NCBI GenBank assembly: GCA_023420715.1
Contig: JAEZVR010000117.1
Span: 1-13,771 of the forward strand
Length of the DNA: 13,771 bases
Origin: Bacillota bacterium
GTDB taxonomy: Bacteria; Bacillota; Clostridia; Saccharofermentanales; Fastidiosipilaceae
Direction of reading: 5' to 3'
A program made the position numbers and the translations under genes. Each line of letters opens with the position of its first letter. Position 1 is the stretch's first letter. Positions 7,558-13,760 of this stretch are shown one piece after another. The notes under the pieces are model-generated. The model saw only the letters and a list, made by a program, of their open reading frames with translations. It made no database searches and was not told the origin of the DNA.

Positions 7558-8549
7558 AAAGCAGATTCGAGCAGGGATTGGTTCATCTCTTGACCGATAA
7601 AAACAAGACTCGGCTTTTCAACTGGATCAACACCCATAATTTCATAGATGCCTTCCACCAATTCAACATGAAGACCAAACAACGTCCCATCTCGATTACG
7701 GCCATTGACATAGCCTTTACAGCGGACGATTTGACCAAAAGCTCGACGAATGACACATTCCATGATGGCGATGAGGTGCTCAACGGATAAGTGCTCCTCT
7801 AAATGAATCGTAAAACTCTTTAAGTCATGCTGTTCAATCATTTTTTTGCGTATAAATCGACCCGATTTGAGTGCTTGACGGCCATCCGACCAAGCTGACC
7901 AGTTAATTTTGGTGGACAACAGATCATCCCAAATCTGATTCGGCCATTGCTCGTAGTGCATCGTCGGGAAAACAACATCTTCAATGAGTTTAAGTGAACC
8001 TGCAATCCGCTTAAACTCAGCTTCTGTCATTGTTTCTGACTTACTTAAAACAATCGTACCTGCATGGCGGACTTGATCAAAAAAAGACTGTCCATGTTTT
8101 TTTTGAGTTTTGGCATAATGCTGTGCATCTAATATTGTGATCGGGGCCAAGAGTTCAATTTGCTCATAACAAATGGGCTTTAATTTTTGAATGATTTTAC
8201 TCAATTGTGCAATTCCAGTTGGCTCAACAATTAAAAAATCCGGGTTGATCGTATTGGCGATCGTCAGAACAGAGGTGGTGAAATCCTGATTTGTCGCACA
8301 GCAAATACAACCTTCTGTCAATTCCCAGATCCGTAAGCTTTCCCTTGCCTTATCCCAATTTGTGGGTAAATCTGCCGAAGACGGCTCAAGATCTTTTGCA
8401 ACCGTTTGAGACAACGTGTGCTGATCAACATTTACGTCGCCAAATTCATTTTCAATAATGGCAAAAAAACGCTTTGTCTTTGCCACCATTTCCTGAATAA
8501 AACGCGTTTTACCCGCACCTAAAAAACCACTGATAATTAATATTTGCAT
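7554..8549 (-). CDS. COG0523/CobW-type GTPase, probable metallochaperone
   Basis: A G3E-family P-loop GTPase, the group that helps deliver metals (Zn, Co, Ni, Fe) to enzymes. From the ATG at 8549 it is 331 residues. It has the Walker A motif GFLGAGKT (8-15), ENEFGDVNVD (33-42), the metal-binding signature GCICC (Cys81, Cys83, Cys84), Walker B-like IVEPTG (107-112), and a CobW C-terminal domain from about 240. The usual base-specificity NKxD reads LSKSE (168-172), so nucleotide choice may be relaxed. No His-rich tail is seen. An upstream in-frame ATG (8585) adds 12 residues encoded by the terminator hairpin of the alcohol dehydrogenase gene. Neither start has a Shine-Dalgarno site; I prefer 8549 because the fold begins there. 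It follows a Zn-dependent alcohol dehydrogenase by about 60 bases. That suggests, but does not prove, that it serves this enzyme. The metal is not readable from sequence. Confidence 0.88.
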   Translation of the reverse strand: MQILIISGFLGAGKTRFIQEMVAKTKRFFAIIENEFGDVNVDQHTLSQTVAKDLEPSSADLPTNWDKARESLRIWELTEGCICCATNQDFTTSVLTIANTINPDFLIVEPTGIAQLSKIIQKLKPICYEQIELLAPITILDAQHYAKTQKKHGQSFFDQVRHAGTIVLSKSETMTEAEFKRIAGSLKLIEDVVFPTMHYEQWPNQIWDDLLSTKINWSAWSDGRQALKSGRFIRKKMIEQHDLKSFTIHLEEHLSVEHLIAIMECVIRRAFGQIVRCKGYVNGRNRDGTLFGLHVELVEGIYEIMGVDPVEKPSLVFIGQEMNQSLLESAF

Positions 8550-8552
8550 CTG

Positions 8553-8581
8553 ATTAAAAGAGCCGAGTTGCCTCGGCTCTT
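8553..8581 (-). terminator. Intrinsic terminator after the alcohol dehydrogenase gene
   Basis: On the minus strand, AAGAGCCGAG and CTCGGCTCTT form a perfect 10-bp stem (arms 8581-8572 and 8567-8558) around a GCAA tetraloop, with a short T run after it (four T within TTTTAATC). The short U tract suggests leaky termination. It ends only about 8 bases before the GTPase ATG at 8549. Confidence 0.75.
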
Positions 8582-8606
8582 CCATTCTAAACGAATTGAC
8601 ATTGGA

Positions 8607-9662
8607 TTAAAGAACCACAACGGGTTTAATTAAATCGGCTGGCTTATCCTTCATTAAATATAAAGCATCTTCCACATGTTCAAAGCCTTGGAAACGATGC
8701 GTTAACATCAATGAAACATCTAATTTACCAGATGCGACCAAGCTACCCAACTTTTCGAGGCGGAGACGGCCACCTGGCATTAAACCACCTGTGATAAGTT
8801 TGTGCCCCATACCGACGCCCCACTCAACTCTTGGAATTTGAACATAGGTACCACTACCCAAATAGTTGACATTTCCAATACGGCCACCTGGCTTTAAAAC
8901 CTTGATCGCTGGTTCAAATGTATCATTATCACCACCGGCAACAATCACACGATCGACACCTTTGCCTTTTGTTAAAGCCATCACTTGTTCATCGATTGGG
9001 CCATCTTTGTAACCGACAAAATCTGTGGCACCATATTTTTCAGCGACATCACGGCAGACTTGACGTGTACCCACGCAAATAATGCGAGAAGCACCACGCA
9101 ACGCAGCGCCTGCAACGGACATCAAACCGACGGGACCGATACCAATCACCAAAACAGTATCACCAAATTGAACATCGGCCAACTCGACACCATGGAATCC
9201 AGTTGGAACCATATCCGATAACATACAGGCTTCTGCAGGACTGATTTCGTCTGGTAAATGTGCCAAATTACCATCGGCATCATTCACATGGAAATATTCA
9301 CCGAACACACCATCTTTGAAGTTCGAGAATTTCCAACCAGCCAACATCCCACCAGAGTGCATTGGATAACCAGCTTGAGCTTCTAAAGAATCCCAATCTG
9401 GCGTAATTGCTGCAACCATGATTCGGTCACCTGGTTTAAAATCACGGACGAGTTCACCCACTTCTTCGACAACACCACAGCCTTCATGACCTAAAATCAT
9501 ATTATGGCGTTCGCCAATGGCACCTTCCCATACCGTATGGATATCTGAGGTACAGGGCGATAAAGCCAATGGACGGATAATTGCATCTTTGGGACCACAT
9601 ACTGGACGTTCTTTTTCGATCCAACCGGTTTTACCGATTTCGATCATGGCGTAACCTTTCAT
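8607..9662 (-). CDS. adh: NADP-dependent secondary alcohol dehydrogenase (Zn, medium-chain)
   Basis: Interconverts secondary alcohols and ketones (for example 2-propanol and acetone) with NADP(H), in the cytoplasm. The 351-residue length and sequence closely follow the Clostridium beijerinckii/Thermoanaerobacter brockii enzymes: MKGYAMIEIG, WIEKERPV, SPCTSDIHTV, GWKFSNFKDGVFGEYFHVND and MKDKPADLIKPVV. Catalytic zinc ligands Cys37, His59, Glu60 and Asp150 are all present. The structural-zinc Cys cluster of horse-type enzymes is absent, as in those homologues. The Rossmann motif is GIGPVG (174-179). Gly198-Thr199-Arg200 and Tyr218 match the NADP-phosphate-binding positions, so NADP is preferred. 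The start has a very strong AGGAGG about 5 bases away. The leader carries a perfect palindrome (9689-9705) and long A/T tracts lie upstream, so it is probably highly and conditionally expressed. A COG0523 GTPase gene follows. Confidence 0.95.
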   Translation of the reverse strand: MKGYAMIEIGKTGWIEKERPVCGPKDAIIRPLALSPCTSDIHTVWEGAIGERHNMILGHEGCGVVEEVGELVRDFKPGDRIMVAAITPDWDSLEAQAGYPMHSGGMLAGWKFSNFKDGVFGEYFHVNDADGNLAHLPDEISPAEACMLSDMVPTGFHGVELADVQFGDTVLVIGIGPVGLMSVAGAALRGASRIICVGTRQVCRDVAEKYGATDFVGYKDGPIDEQVMALTKGKGVDRVIVAGGDNDTFEPAIKVLKPGGRIGNVNYLGSGTYVQIPRVEWGVGMGHKLITGGLMPGGRLRLEKLGSLVASGKLDVSLMLTHRFQGFEHVEDALYLMKDKPADLIKPVVVL

Positions 9663-9688
9663 AAAACCTCCTGCTACGACAAAAATGC

Positions 9689-9705
9689 TGACGTGACATA
9701 CGTCA
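9689..9705. promoter_or_regulatory. Perfect palindrome TGACGT-N5-ACGTCA in the alcohol dehydrogenase leader
   Basis: TGACGT (9689-9694) and ACGTCA (9700-9705) are perfect inverted arms around GACAT, between the putative -10 box (9734-9729) and the start codon at 9662. The place and symmetry fit an operator for a dimeric repressor. I do not match it to a known regulator; it is neither a Rex site nor a good cre site. Confidence 0.45.
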
Positions 9706-9728
9706 AGACATCGTTACATGATATGCCC

Positions 9729-9757
9729 ATTTTACACCTTATTCACCCATCCACAAA
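9729..9757 (-). promoter_or_regulatory. Candidate promoter of the alcohol dehydrogenase gene
   Basis: On the minus strand, TTTGTG (9757-9752), a 17-base spacer and TAAAAT (9734-9729). The -35 match is poor. Upstream, 9781-9815 is nearly pure A/T with runs of seven and eight A on the minus strand, which could act as an UP element or bent DNA. The leader would be about 60 bases. Confidence 0.45.
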
Positions 9758-9857
9758 GGTTTTATTGGATAATTTACACAAATTTTTATTTTTTTAGATC
9801 TTTTTTTTGTTGAATTAGATATGTTTGCGAAAGAGTTGCAAAAACGATTCGCATGAA

Positions 9858-11450
9858 CTAATGTCGATGGCAACCGAAGCAAACCTGCGCACTCGGCGCA
9901 ACTGCTGTACCGCCCATCGCCGTTTCTTTAAGCGAAGGTGGAATGGATTGCCCAACACGTTTGCTCACCTCGATCATTTCATCCAAAGGCAAAATACAAT
10001 CCACACCTGCCAGCGCCATCTGCGCAGCACTTAAAGCGGTTGTTGCACCATTTGCATTACGAATTTGACATGGCATCTCAACCAACCCGCCAATTGGATC
10101 ACAAACCAAGCCTAAGAGATTCATTAAACTCATCGTTGCCGCATTAAATATTTGAGACAAGGCCCCCTTGCATAAGGCGGTCACCGCTGCACCGGACATC
10201 GCAGCGGCGGCACCGACTTCGGCCTGGCATCCCCCAGCTGCACCCGAAAGCGAAAATCCTAATTGAATCAAAAAAGCAATTCCTGCAGCGACAAAAAGCG
10301 CACGAACAATCTCATCATCTGAGACGTGGTATTCTTCTTGGAAAGCCAATAAACAGCCTGGCAGCACACCGGATGCCCCTGCTGTTGGCGCAGCGACAAT
10401 CAAACCCATGGCGGCATTGTGCTCCAGAACAGCCAAAGCGTATGCCATAGCCTTGACACCCATACCTAGGAGCGCTTGATCTTGGGCCTGAGCTAAAACC
10501 ATCCGCCCTTCACCGCCAATCAATCCGCCCATGGTTTTTCGTGTCTCCAAAAGCGGATCACAAACAGAGCGTTTCATGACCTCCCAAAGAGACTTCATCT
10601 GTTCTAAAATAGCTGTTTCTGAACGTCCAGAAAGATACTGCTCTCTTCTGATCATAATCGTTGCAAAGTCAACCTGGTGACGCGCACAAAGACGTTCAAT
10701 ATCCTGGGTATTCGAAAAACAATATTCTGCTGTAATCGACGCATCGATCTGTGCCTCGCTAGAACTTACTTGGTTTTCCAATAAAATAACCCGTGAAATG
10801 AGATCATGAGCCATCAACGCATTCAATAAATCTTGAGATATGACATCATCTGTTTCGACCAAAGTATATGCCGCCTTGGCTTTATCGCTGCGAAAAAGAT
10901 TTAAAAAGGCAATATTGATCTGACGATCTGCACAGCATTGTGCAATATGTGCCAGCAAACCCGGTTGATCCTGATGACAAACCAACATCGAATTGAGTCG
11001 ACCATTAAATTTGACAGCTACACCGTTAATTCGCGTGATTTTGGCATAACCACCACCAATCGATTCCCCGACAACTGAAATACGCGCCTGATCTTGATTG
11101 ATCATATCGATTTGAACGGTGTTGGGGTGATCAACCACCACATCGGGGGCTTCAATGAAGCTGAACTGAAGCCCCGCTTTTTTTGCTAAGGTATAAGCCT
11201 GCCTGATCTGAGGATCATCCACCTCAAAACCTAAAATGCCAGCGATCAGGGCATAATCGGTCCCGTGACCCTTCCAGGTTTTTGCAAAAGAGCCAAAAAG
11301 GGTAAACCTCACCTCACATACCTGATGTCCGGCAATTTTTCTAGCCCAAAGGGCTATGCGGCAGGCGCCGGCCGTATGAGAGCTCGAGGGACCGATCATC
11401 GCTGGTCCAATTAAATCAAAACACGATACAGATAACGATTTATTTAACAT
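9858..11450 (-). CDS. sdaA: L-serine dehydratase, iron-sulfur type, single-chain beta(ACT)-alpha fusion
   Basis: Converts L-serine to pyruvate and ammonia with an oxygen-sensitive [4Fe-4S] cluster, in the cytoplasm. The 530-residue chain joins what many Bacillota encode as two genes. Residues 1-225 are the beta part, with SCFDLIGPAMIGPSSSHTAG (9-28) and an ACT-like regulatory segment (about 153-225, MLVCHQDQPGLLAHIA). Residues 235-530 are the alpha catalytic part, with APTAGASGVLPG, GGCQAEVG and CDPIGGLVEMPC. Cys408, Cys450 and Cys461 are the cluster ligands; their 42/11 spacing equals that recalled for the Legionella enzyme. The C-terminus ends VCFGCHRH, unusually Cys/His-rich. In the Legionella enzyme a C-terminal Cys folds back onto the cluster, so this tail may do likewise. 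The ATG has no Shine-Dalgarno site and sits 3 bases past the T tract of the rplS terminator, yet the N-terminus matches the family, so the start is right. Expression may depend on terminator read-through. Confidence 0.93.
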   Translation of the reverse strand: MLNKSLSVSCFDLIGPAMIGPSSSHTAGACRIALWARKIAGHQVCEVRFTLFGSFAKTWKGHGTDYALIAGILGFEVDDPQIRQAYTLAKKAGLQFSFIEAPDVVVDHPNTVQIDMINQDQARISVVGESIGGGYAKITRINGVAVKFNGRLNSMLVCHQDQPGLLAHIAQCCADRQINIAFLNLFRSDKAKAAYTLVETDDVISQDLLNALMAHDLISRVILLENQVSSSEAQIDASITAEYCFSNTQDIERLCARHQVDFATIMIRREQYLSGRSETAILEQMKSLWEVMKRSVCDPLLETRKTMGGLIGGEGRMVLAQAQDQALLGMGVKAMAYALAVLEHNAAMGLIVAAPTAGASGVLPGCLLAFQEEYHVSDDEIVRALFVAAGIAFLIQLGFSLSGAAGGCQAEVGAAAAMSGAAVTALCKGALSQIFNAATMSLMNLLGLVCDPIGGLVEMPCQIRNANGATTALSAAQMALAGVDCILPLDEMIEVSKRVGQSIPPSLKETAMGGTAVAPSAQVCFGCHRH

Positions 11451-11453
11451 GGG

Positions 11454-11482
11454 AAAAAGAAAAGGACTGCTCCAGCAGCCCT
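11454..11482 (-). terminator. Intrinsic terminator after rplS
   Basis: On the minus strand, AGGGCTGC and GCAGTCCT pair over 8 bp (one G-U) around TGGA, followed by TTTTCTTTTT. Arms lie at 11482-11475 and 11470-11463. It starts 10 bases past the rplS stop and runs to within 3 bases of the serine dehydratase ATG. Confidence 0.8.
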
Positions 11483-11492
11483 AACTGTGGTC

Positions 11493-11849
11493 TCAAGATT
11501 TTTTTGAAACCAATTTTTCTTTGACTTTTGCAGCCTTACCCACACGATCACGCAGATAATACAATTTTGCACGGCGCACTTTACCTTTGCGCACAATGTC
11601 AATGTGATCAATTTTGGGGGAATGCAACGGCAACACACGTTCGACACCAACACCATAAGAGACACGGCGCACAGTAATCGTCTCGCTTAGCCCTGCACCC
11701 TTCCGGGCAATAACTGTACCTTCAAAGACCTGAATACGTTCGCGGTTACCTTCCTTAATTAACAGATGAACCTTCACGTAATCACCGATTTGGACTGATT
11801 CATAGGCATTGCGCAATTGCGCCTGCTCAACAGCTTTTACCAAATCCAT
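11493..11849 (-). CDS. rplS: 50S ribosomal protein L19
   Basis: A large-subunit ribosomal protein at the 30S/50S interface. The start at 11849 (MDLVKAVEQAQLR) has an excellent AAGGAGG 8 bases upstream; the open frame extends a further 25 codons through the leader, but these are not protein-like. The 118-residue length is typical (about 115). Conserved signatures are GDYVKVHLLIKEGNRERIQV, FEGTVIARKG, TVRRVSYGVGVERVLPLHSP, and the basic C-terminus RAKLYYLRDRVGKAAKVKEK. In most bacteria rplS follows trmD. Here it stands alone between a DUF1846 gene and the serine dehydratase, with its own promoter (11926-11954), a candidate L19 leader and its own terminator, so it is a single-gene unit. Confidence 0.98.
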   Translation of the reverse strand: MDLVKAVEQAQLRNAYESVQIGDYVKVHLLIKEGNRERIQVFEGTVIARKGAGLSETITVRRVSYGVGVERVLPLHSPKIDHIDIVRKGKVRRAKLYYLRDRVGKAAKVKEKLVSKKS

Positions 11850-11919
11850 TTTGCGTTCCTCCTTATAAACTGAGATGTTCTTGCACGCAATCGCAGCGGA
11901 CCATCCGTAATAAACAACA
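11850..11919 (-). ncRNA. Candidate ribosomal protein L19 leader (autoregulatory 5' UTR)
   Basis: The transcribed leader of rplS is about 70 bases. It contains the compact hairpin CGGA-TGG-TCCG followed by a GC-rich segment (TGCGATTGCGTGCAAGAACA), then the ribosome site. The order and sequence resemble, from memory, the Firmicutes L19 leader family in which L19 is thought to bind its own mRNA. I could not score it against a covariance model. Confidence 0.5.
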
Positions 11920-11925
11920 GGCAAA

Positions 11926-11954
11926 ATGATAGCAAATCAACGGGCAATTTGCAA
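11926..11954 (-). promoter_or_regulatory. Sigma-A-type promoter of rplS
   Basis: On the minus strand, TTGCAA (11954-11949), a 17-base spacer and TATCAT (11931-11926), with TG one base ahead of the -10 box. The -35 box begins 4 bases past the stop codon of the upstream DUF1846 gene. Initiation would be near 11919. Confidence 0.75.
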
Positions 11955-11958
11955 GTCA

Positions 11959-13482
11959 TCAACCATGATAATACAAGTCATTCGTCGTATACACAGGGTC
12001 ACAACTGACATCGATCCCCAAACTGCGGTACGTATCCTTTTCCGCCTGATTCAAAATGGCAGTCACGTGCGCCTGACAGGCCTTTAAAGCGCGCAGTTGC
12101 TTAAGGGCAAGATCCACGGTTGGATTAGAGGATGCCGAAATGGCCAAGGCCATCAAAACTTCCTGACTGTTCAACGTCTTTTCAGATTTTTTGAGCACAT
12201 CTGTTTTTAAGAGACACATGGGTTCAATGGCTGAAGGCGAAAGAAGATGTAGATCATCTTGCAAATTGGCTAATTTCTTAATCGCATTCAACAAACAAGC
12301 CGCTGTCTCTGTCATTAATTTGCTCGAGCGTCCAGTGACAATACGACCATCTGGCAATTCAATGGCTGCAGCAACTAATGGCTGGGCATATTTCTTTGAT
12401 TTCTCATCATTTTGATGGGATTCCACATAATTTCTAGCAGCTAAAACAACAGGCCTATCTTCTTCTTTTAGTCCAACTTCTTCCATGATGAGCTTTGCTC
12501 TTTGGAAAGTTTCTAGTGTTGCTCTTGCATTTTTATAATCGCAGGCGGCCGCAAAATAACGGCGAATAATCTCCTGATGTGCCGCTTTAACCACGGCATC
12601 ATCATCAACAATACAACATCCGGCTCGGTTGACGCCCATATCTGTGGGCGATTGAAAGGGAATGTTTTCCTCCCCTTGTATTCTGGTTAAAATACGTTTT
12701 AAAAGTGGGAAGGCTTCGATATCTCGATTGTAATTTACCGCAGACTCACCATAAGCATCTAGATGAAACGGATCGATCATATTGACATCATGCAAGTCTG
12801 CAGTTGCAGATTCATACGCAATATTAACAGGGTGCTTAAGCGGTAAATTCCAAATGGGAAAGGTTTCAAATTTAGAATATCCCACCTTATTACCGCGAAT
12901 CGTTTCATGGTACAGCTGAGATAAACAGGTTGCGAGTTTTCCACTATTTGGTCCTGGAGCGGTAACAACAACCAATGGTTTAGTGGTTTTTATATAAGCA
13001 TTTTGACCATATCCTTCTTCACTGACGATCGTATCAACATCTAGCGGATAACCTTTTGTTGCAGCATGGGTATATACCTCTATACCACGTGACTTCAGGA
13101 CATTCATCAAAGAAATCGCCATTTGCTCGCCATTAAAACGTGTAATCACAACAGAATTGACCAGAAGGCCCCAGGTTCTAAAATCATCAATCATGCGCAG
13201 GACTTCACGATCATAAGTAATACCAAAATCACCTCTGACTTTGCTGCGCTCAATATCACCTGCATAAACACAAATGATAATTTCGGCATTGTCCTTGAGT
13301 TTGTGCAAGAGTTTAATTTTGGCATTTTCATCAAACCCTGGGAGAACACGCATGGCATGCAAATCACCAATTAATTTCCCCCCAAATTCGAGATAGAGCT
13401 TATCGTACGTGTTGACACGCTCCATGATGTACTTGCTTTGTTCCTCCAAATAGCGATCTCGATCAAAACCTACCGTATACAT
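11959..13482 (-). CDS. DUF1846 family protein
   Basis: A 507-residue cytoplasmic protein of a conserved Bacillota family without an established role. I start it at the ATG at 13482 (MYTVGFDRDRYLEEQ), because AAGGAGG lies just upstream. The longer frame from 13518 would begin with MLLVLIQLKEGG, which is the promoter and ribosome-site DNA read as codons. Typical family segments are KLYLEFGGKLIGDLHAMRVLPGF (28-50), YAGDIERSKVRGDFGITYD (73-91), TRFNGEQMA, TAPGPNSGKLATCLSQLYHE (174-193) and SPTDMGVNRAGCCI (278-291). The GPNSGK stretch resembles a P-loop, so nucleotide binding is possible but not shown. No signal peptide or membrane segment is seen. It has its own promoter and is the first gene after the rRNA operon terminator. 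rplS follows with a separate promoter and no clear terminator between them. Confidence 0.92.
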   Translation of the reverse strand: MYTVGFDRDRYLEEQSKYIMERVNTYDKLYLEFGGKLIGDLHAMRVLPGFDENAKIKLLHKLKDNAEIIICVYAGDIERSKVRGDFGITYDREVLRMIDDFRTWGLLVNSVVITRFNGEQMAISLMNVLKSRGIEVYTHAATKGYPLDVDTIVSEEGYGQNAYIKTTKPLVVVTAPGPNSGKLATCLSQLYHETIRGNKVGYSKFETFPIWNLPLKHPVNIAYESATADLHDVNMIDPFHLDAYGESAVNYNRDIEAFPLLKRILTRIQGEENIPFQSPTDMGVNRAGCCIVDDDAVVKAAHQEIIRRYFAAACDYKNARATLETFQRAKLIMEEVGLKEEDRPVVLAARNYVESHQNDEKSKKYAQPLVAAAIELPDGRIVTGRSSKLMTETAACLLNAIKKLANLQDDLHLLSPSAIEPMCLLKTDVLKKSEKTLNSQEVLMALAISASSNPTVDLALKQLRALKACQAHVTAILNQAEKDTYRSLGIDVSCDPVYTTNDLYYHG

Positions 13483-13517
13483 ACCACCCTCCTTGAGTTG
13501 AATTAAAACAAGGAGCA

Positions 13518-13547
13518 ATTATATCGATTGAACCTAGGGGTTGTCTA
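13518..13547 (-). promoter_or_regulatory. Sigma-A-type promoter of the DUF1846 gene
   Basis: On the minus strand, TAGACA (13547-13542), an 18-base spacer and a consensus TATAAT (13523-13518). Initiation near 13511 would leave a leader of about 29 bases before the ATG at 13482. Confidence 0.75.
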
Positions 13548-13598
13548 GAAAAAAAGAAGATTAAGAGGAAGATAACCGGGCGTATAAGAAGTGGAGAA

Positions 13599-13631
13599 TA
13601 AAAAAGGAGTGGCAGAAAACCACTCCAAAAA
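13599..13631 (-). terminator. rRNA operon terminator
   Basis: On the minus strand, GGAGTGG and CCACTCC form a perfect 7-bp stem around a 7-base loop (arms 13626-13620 and 13612-13606), with A runs before and TTTTTT after. It begins about 20 bases past the 5S 3' end. Confidence 0.9.
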
Positions 13632-13645
13632 AGGACAAAAAAAGA

Positions 13646-13760
13646 TCCGGCAGAACCTATCTTCCCGGCCCGTCTCCAGGCAAGTATTGTCGGCACAAAA
13701 GAGCTTAACGACTGTGTTCGGAATGGGAACAGGTGTGGCCTCTTTGTAATCTCCACCGGA
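13646..13760 (-). rRNA. rrf: 5S ribosomal RNA
   Basis: The minus strand reads TCCGGTGGAG at the 5' end and CTGCCGGA at the 3' end. These pair to form the terminal helix I of 5S rRNA. In between are the conserved segments GGCCACACCTGTTCCCAT, CCGAACACAG and TTAAGCTC, and the 3' region GCCTGGAGACGGGCC. Length is about 115 bases, as expected; the exact ends may vary by one or two bases. The bases beyond 13760 should be the 23S-5S spacer, so 16S and 23S genes are expected just past the right edge. It is followed by a strong terminator, so no tRNA gene trails this operon. Confidence 0.97.

Noticed and set aside
9826..9853. Inverted repeat TGCGAA/TTCGCA just past the serine dehydratase stop, considered as a terminator
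   Set aside because: Only 6 bp with a 16-base loop, and the minus-strand sequence after it has no T tract; it has A runs instead.
9872..9886. CxxCH as a heme c attachment motif at the end of serine dehydratase
   Set aside because: The enzyme is cytoplasmic with no signal peptide, so cytochrome-type heme attachment is not expected; a metal or cluster role is more plausible.
11850..11924. N-terminal extension of L19 starting at 11924
   Set aside because: The extra 25 codons fall in the leader and cover the Shine-Dalgarno. The conserved protein begins at 11849.
13463..13756. Minus-strand open frame spanning the 5S gene, terminator and DUF1846 promoter
   Set aside because: It overlaps the 5S rRNA and its terminator; the hydrophobic look comes from T-rich DNA.
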